Source: Hufsiella ginkgonis (GTDB lineage: Bacteria; Bacteroidota; Bacteroidia; Sphingobacteriales; Sphingobacteriaceae). Taken from it: a DNA stretch of 64,000 bases. Location of the stretch: contig NZ_WVHS01000003.1 of assembly GCF_009834915.1 (NCBI RefSeq), forward strand, positions 496,001 to 560,000, given 5' to 3'. Position numbers and translations under genes: made by a program. The notes below the pieces were generated by a model. It was not told the origin of the DNA and made no database searches. It saw nothing but the letters and a program-made list of their open reading frames with translations. Of the stretch, positions 62,356-64,000 are shown piece by piece; the first letter of the stretch is position 1, and the number at the start of each line of letters is the position of its first letter.

Positions 62356-62491
62356 GGATCCTGAAGTGGCGAAGGTGCTTATCGCGCATGGCGCAAAAGT
62401 AAATGAGCCCGACACGACAGGCGATACACCGCTTATACCGGCGGTGCGCGCCTGCGTAAATTTATACCAGACTTACCGGAGGTCGCCGTAA
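62354..62491 (+). pseudogene. Ankyrin-repeat remnant
   Basis: The frame KDPEVAKVLIAHGAKVNEPD, then TTGDTPLIPAVRA is one ankyrin repeat; the start is absent and a stop follows 46 codons on. It begins at the stop of the beta-lactamase gene. Confidence 0.65.
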
Positions 62492-62515
62492 TCGGTAAGG
62501 ACATTGCCGGAAAGA

Positions 62516-62749
62516 TCACGTTATGGCCACCCTGTCCTGCGGCCGCAGTTGTTCCACCAGCATTTTCATAGACGACTGCACCAGCGGGAGCTTGTTTTGT
62601 TCGTCCATCGACCCGGAAACGTCTACCAGGAATACGAGGTCGCTTGCGGGGAGTTTCGCCGTGCTCATCGTCTTCGCCTTAAGGCTTACCCGTAGCAGGC
62701 GGTGCTGCGTGCCCTTAGGACCAGAGGCGTTACGGGAAATTGTCGACAT
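62516..62749 (-). pseudogene. VWA-domain protein fragment (YfbK-like)
   Basis: The minus strand reads RLLRVSLKAKTMSTAKLPAS, DLVFLVDVSGSMDEQNKLPL and LRPQDRVAIT, then a stop. DVSGSMDE is the MIDAS metal site of the VWA domain of YfbK-like proteins. Only about 78 codons remain; the signal peptide, N-terminal part and C-terminal half are absent. Confidence 0.75.
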
Positions 62750-62763
62750 CAGCCGCTGCGGCC

Positions 62764-63771
62764 TTACAGGTTTTTCAGGCGGTTGCCTTCAAATTTCTCG
62801 TCGACCGGCTCCTTAAACGAGTTGAACTTTGGTTTTACGATGCGGATGCTGCGTTTGGAAAGGTCGATACTGGCATTGAGCTCGAACCCTACCAGGATGA
62901 TAAGGGAGTTGATATAGAGCCACACCATTACCACGATAAGCGTACCGATTGAGCCATAAAGCTTGTTATACGAAGTGAAATTACTGATGTAGATGGCAAA
63001 GCCCCAGAACGTAAGCAGCGCGAGGGTGGTGGCCATCCATGCGCCGGCGCTGAATAAACGCCACTTTTTCGCCGTCGCCGGTCCGTAACGATAAAGGATA
63101 GAGATGGTGATAAAGTACACGCAAACGAGGATGAACCATTTACCGAGGTCGATGAGGAAGGTCCAGAACGATTCTTTGAGGTGGAAATCGGGCGTGTTTG
63201 AACGGATCACGCTCAGGATGTATTCCCCGATGGTGATGATGCCGAGTCCCATGATCAGGGCGGTAACCGTTACCAGCGTAAGGGCGAGGGCTACCAGGCG
63301 CTGCTTGAGCCACGAACGGCTCTCGAGCGTGAGCGACGACTTGTTAAATGCCTTCATTAATCCATGCAGCCCATTGGTGGCAAAAAAGAGCGCCGTAACG
63401 AAACCGAAGGAAAGCAAGCCGCCGTTTTGTTTTTTGATGATCTCCTCGAGGGTAGATTTTACGGCCATAAAGGCATTCTCCGGCAGTACCAGCTTGATCA
63501 GCTCCAGCAGCCCGTCCTGGAAGTTTGTAATGGGAATGTACGGGATGAGCGTACACAAAAAAATGCTGCCCGGGAAAATGGCCAGCATAAAGTTATAGGC
63601 CAGCGAGGAGGCCTTGGTAGCCAGCGACTCGCGGGCGATCTCCCGGAAGAAAAACGTTGCAATGGTGTAAATAGGCAGCGGGCTGAACCCGCGCAGCACG
63701 GTCACCTTCGTCCATTCGATAAATGCATGTACCGGCTTTAATCTTATGAAGGCGCGCTGCAGTCTGTTCAT
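62764..63771 (-). CDS. YihY/virulence factor BrkB family membrane protein
   Basis: 335 residues with six hydrophobic helices. Family signatures ATKASSLAYNFMLAIFPGSIFL, FFATNGLHGLMKAFN, YRYGPATAKKWRLFSAGAWMATTLALL and YGSIGTLIVVMVWLYINSLIILVGFELNA are all present. These are inner-membrane proteins of uncertain transport role. It leaves a 6-bp gap to the thioesterase gene, so the two are probably cotranscribed. Confidence 0.94.
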   Translation of the reverse strand: MNRLQRAFIRLKPVHAFIEWTKVTVLRGFSPLPIYTIATFFFREIARESLATKASSLAYNFMLAIFPGSIFLCTLIPYIPITNFQDGLLELIKLVLPENAFMAVKSTLEEIIKKQNGGLLSFGFVTALFFATNGLHGLMKAFNKSSLTLESRSWLKQRLVALALTLVTVTALIMGLGIITIGEYILSVIRSNTPDFHLKESFWTFLIDLGKWFILVCVYFITISILYRYGPATAKKWRLFSAGAWMATTLALLTFWGFAIYISNFTSYNKLYGSIGTLIVVMVWLYINSLIILVGFELNASIDLSKRSIRIVKPKFNSFKEPVDEKFEGNRLKNL

Positions 63772-63777
63772 GTAATG

Positions 63778-64000
63778 CTAAACGAAAAATTTCTCCAGTC
63801 GTTGCAGGAAATCGGCCGGGGGCAGGCAGGGCCGCTTGGTTTCGATATTTACAAACACGAGGGTCGTTTCGCCGATATTGATCAGGTCGCCGGTTTCGTT
63901 AAATAGCTCATAATCGAACTTAATGCGCACGGCTGGCATGTCTTTAAGTGTCACTTTCAGGGTGATCTCTTCGTCGTACAGCGCGGGTTTAATGTATTTG
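63778..64000 (-). CDS. Acyl-CoA thioesterase (4HBT/YbgC-like), 5' partial
   Basis: The last 73 codons are in the window; the gene begins beyond the right edge. YIKPALYDEEITLKVTLKDMPAV, IKFDYELFNETGDLINIGETTLVFVNIETKRPCLPP is the second half of a hot-dog-fold thioesterase of the 4-hydroxybenzoyl-CoA/YbgC type. It hydrolyses acyl-CoA esters. The active-site Asp region is outside the window. Confidence 0.85.
   Translation of the reverse strand, partial: KYIKPALYDEEITLKVTLKDMPAVRIKFDYELFNETGDLINIGETTLVFVNIETKRPCLPPADFLQRLEKFFV

Overview
The window is chromosomal DNA from a member of the Bacteroidota, most likely a soil- or plant-associated Sphingobacteriia/Chitinophagia-type bacterium. The signs are FecI-type ECF sigma genes, a large TonB-dependent receptor with an N-terminal carboxypeptidase-like domain, a TPR-LuxR regulator, a TAnnTTTG promoter element, a GOB-like B3 beta-lactamase with Gln in the metal motif, and many secreted glycan-degrading enzymes. 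The genus cannot be fixed from the sequence alone.

Positions 1-10,557 hold a pectin/rhamnogalacturonan locus: a GH28 polygalacturonase (5' end outside the window), an FG-GAP propeller protein, a GH125 exo-alpha-mannosidase, a Tat-exported sugar isomerase and a PL11 rhamnogalacturonan lyase. Between them lie a divergent TrpF-like gene, a cysteine desulfurase preceded by a perfect inverted repeat, a promoter and a clear SAM-I riboswitch, and an ECF sigma/short anti-sigma pair. Positions 10,934-21,819 hold ordinary accessory genes: an ArsR-SRPBCC-YdeI-DUF4256-VOC operon, katG, a DksA-like gene, a DinB-like gene, and a three-gene operon of a DUF805-FAD oxidase fusion, a methyltransferase and a membrane-anchored protein of unknown function.

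Positions 21,900-25,100 are a graveyard of toxin-antitoxin, SIR2 and ISL3 pieces. From 25,120 to 44,331 lies an integrated mobilizable element. It sits at the 3' end of a tRNA-Lys gene, with a 16-bp direct repeat at its two ends and an intact tyrosine integrase next to the tRNA. It carries a mobC-relaxase-mobD-like module with a candidate oriT, and a large cargo of probable defence and addiction genes: a SIR2-like protein, an AbiE-type toxin-antitoxin pair, a KAP-family NTPase, an XRE/MNT/HEPN cassette, HigBA, PIN-module remnants, and a 1015-residue membrane-anchored nSTAND-type NTPase with a TPR-like tail. A 167-bp near-identical repeat with a compound hairpin occurs twice. Each copy lies between a PIN-toxin remnant and higA/integrase sequence, which shows that the island is a composite of two related element ends.

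To the right of the tRNA are a decayed prfH-rtcB RNA-repair pair, tRNA-Ser(TGA), a luciferase-like monooxygenase, and a GH18 chitinase with a beta-trefoil-like tail. Next comes a likely phytate-use operon (TonB receptor, beta-helix lipoprotein, beta-propeller phytase) below a TPR-LuxR regulator, then tRNA-Ser(CGA), a peptidoglycan-binding/CHAP-like protein, a GH36 alpha-galactosidase, a B3 metallo-beta-lactamase, a YihY/BrkB membrane protein, and a thioesterase cut by the window end.
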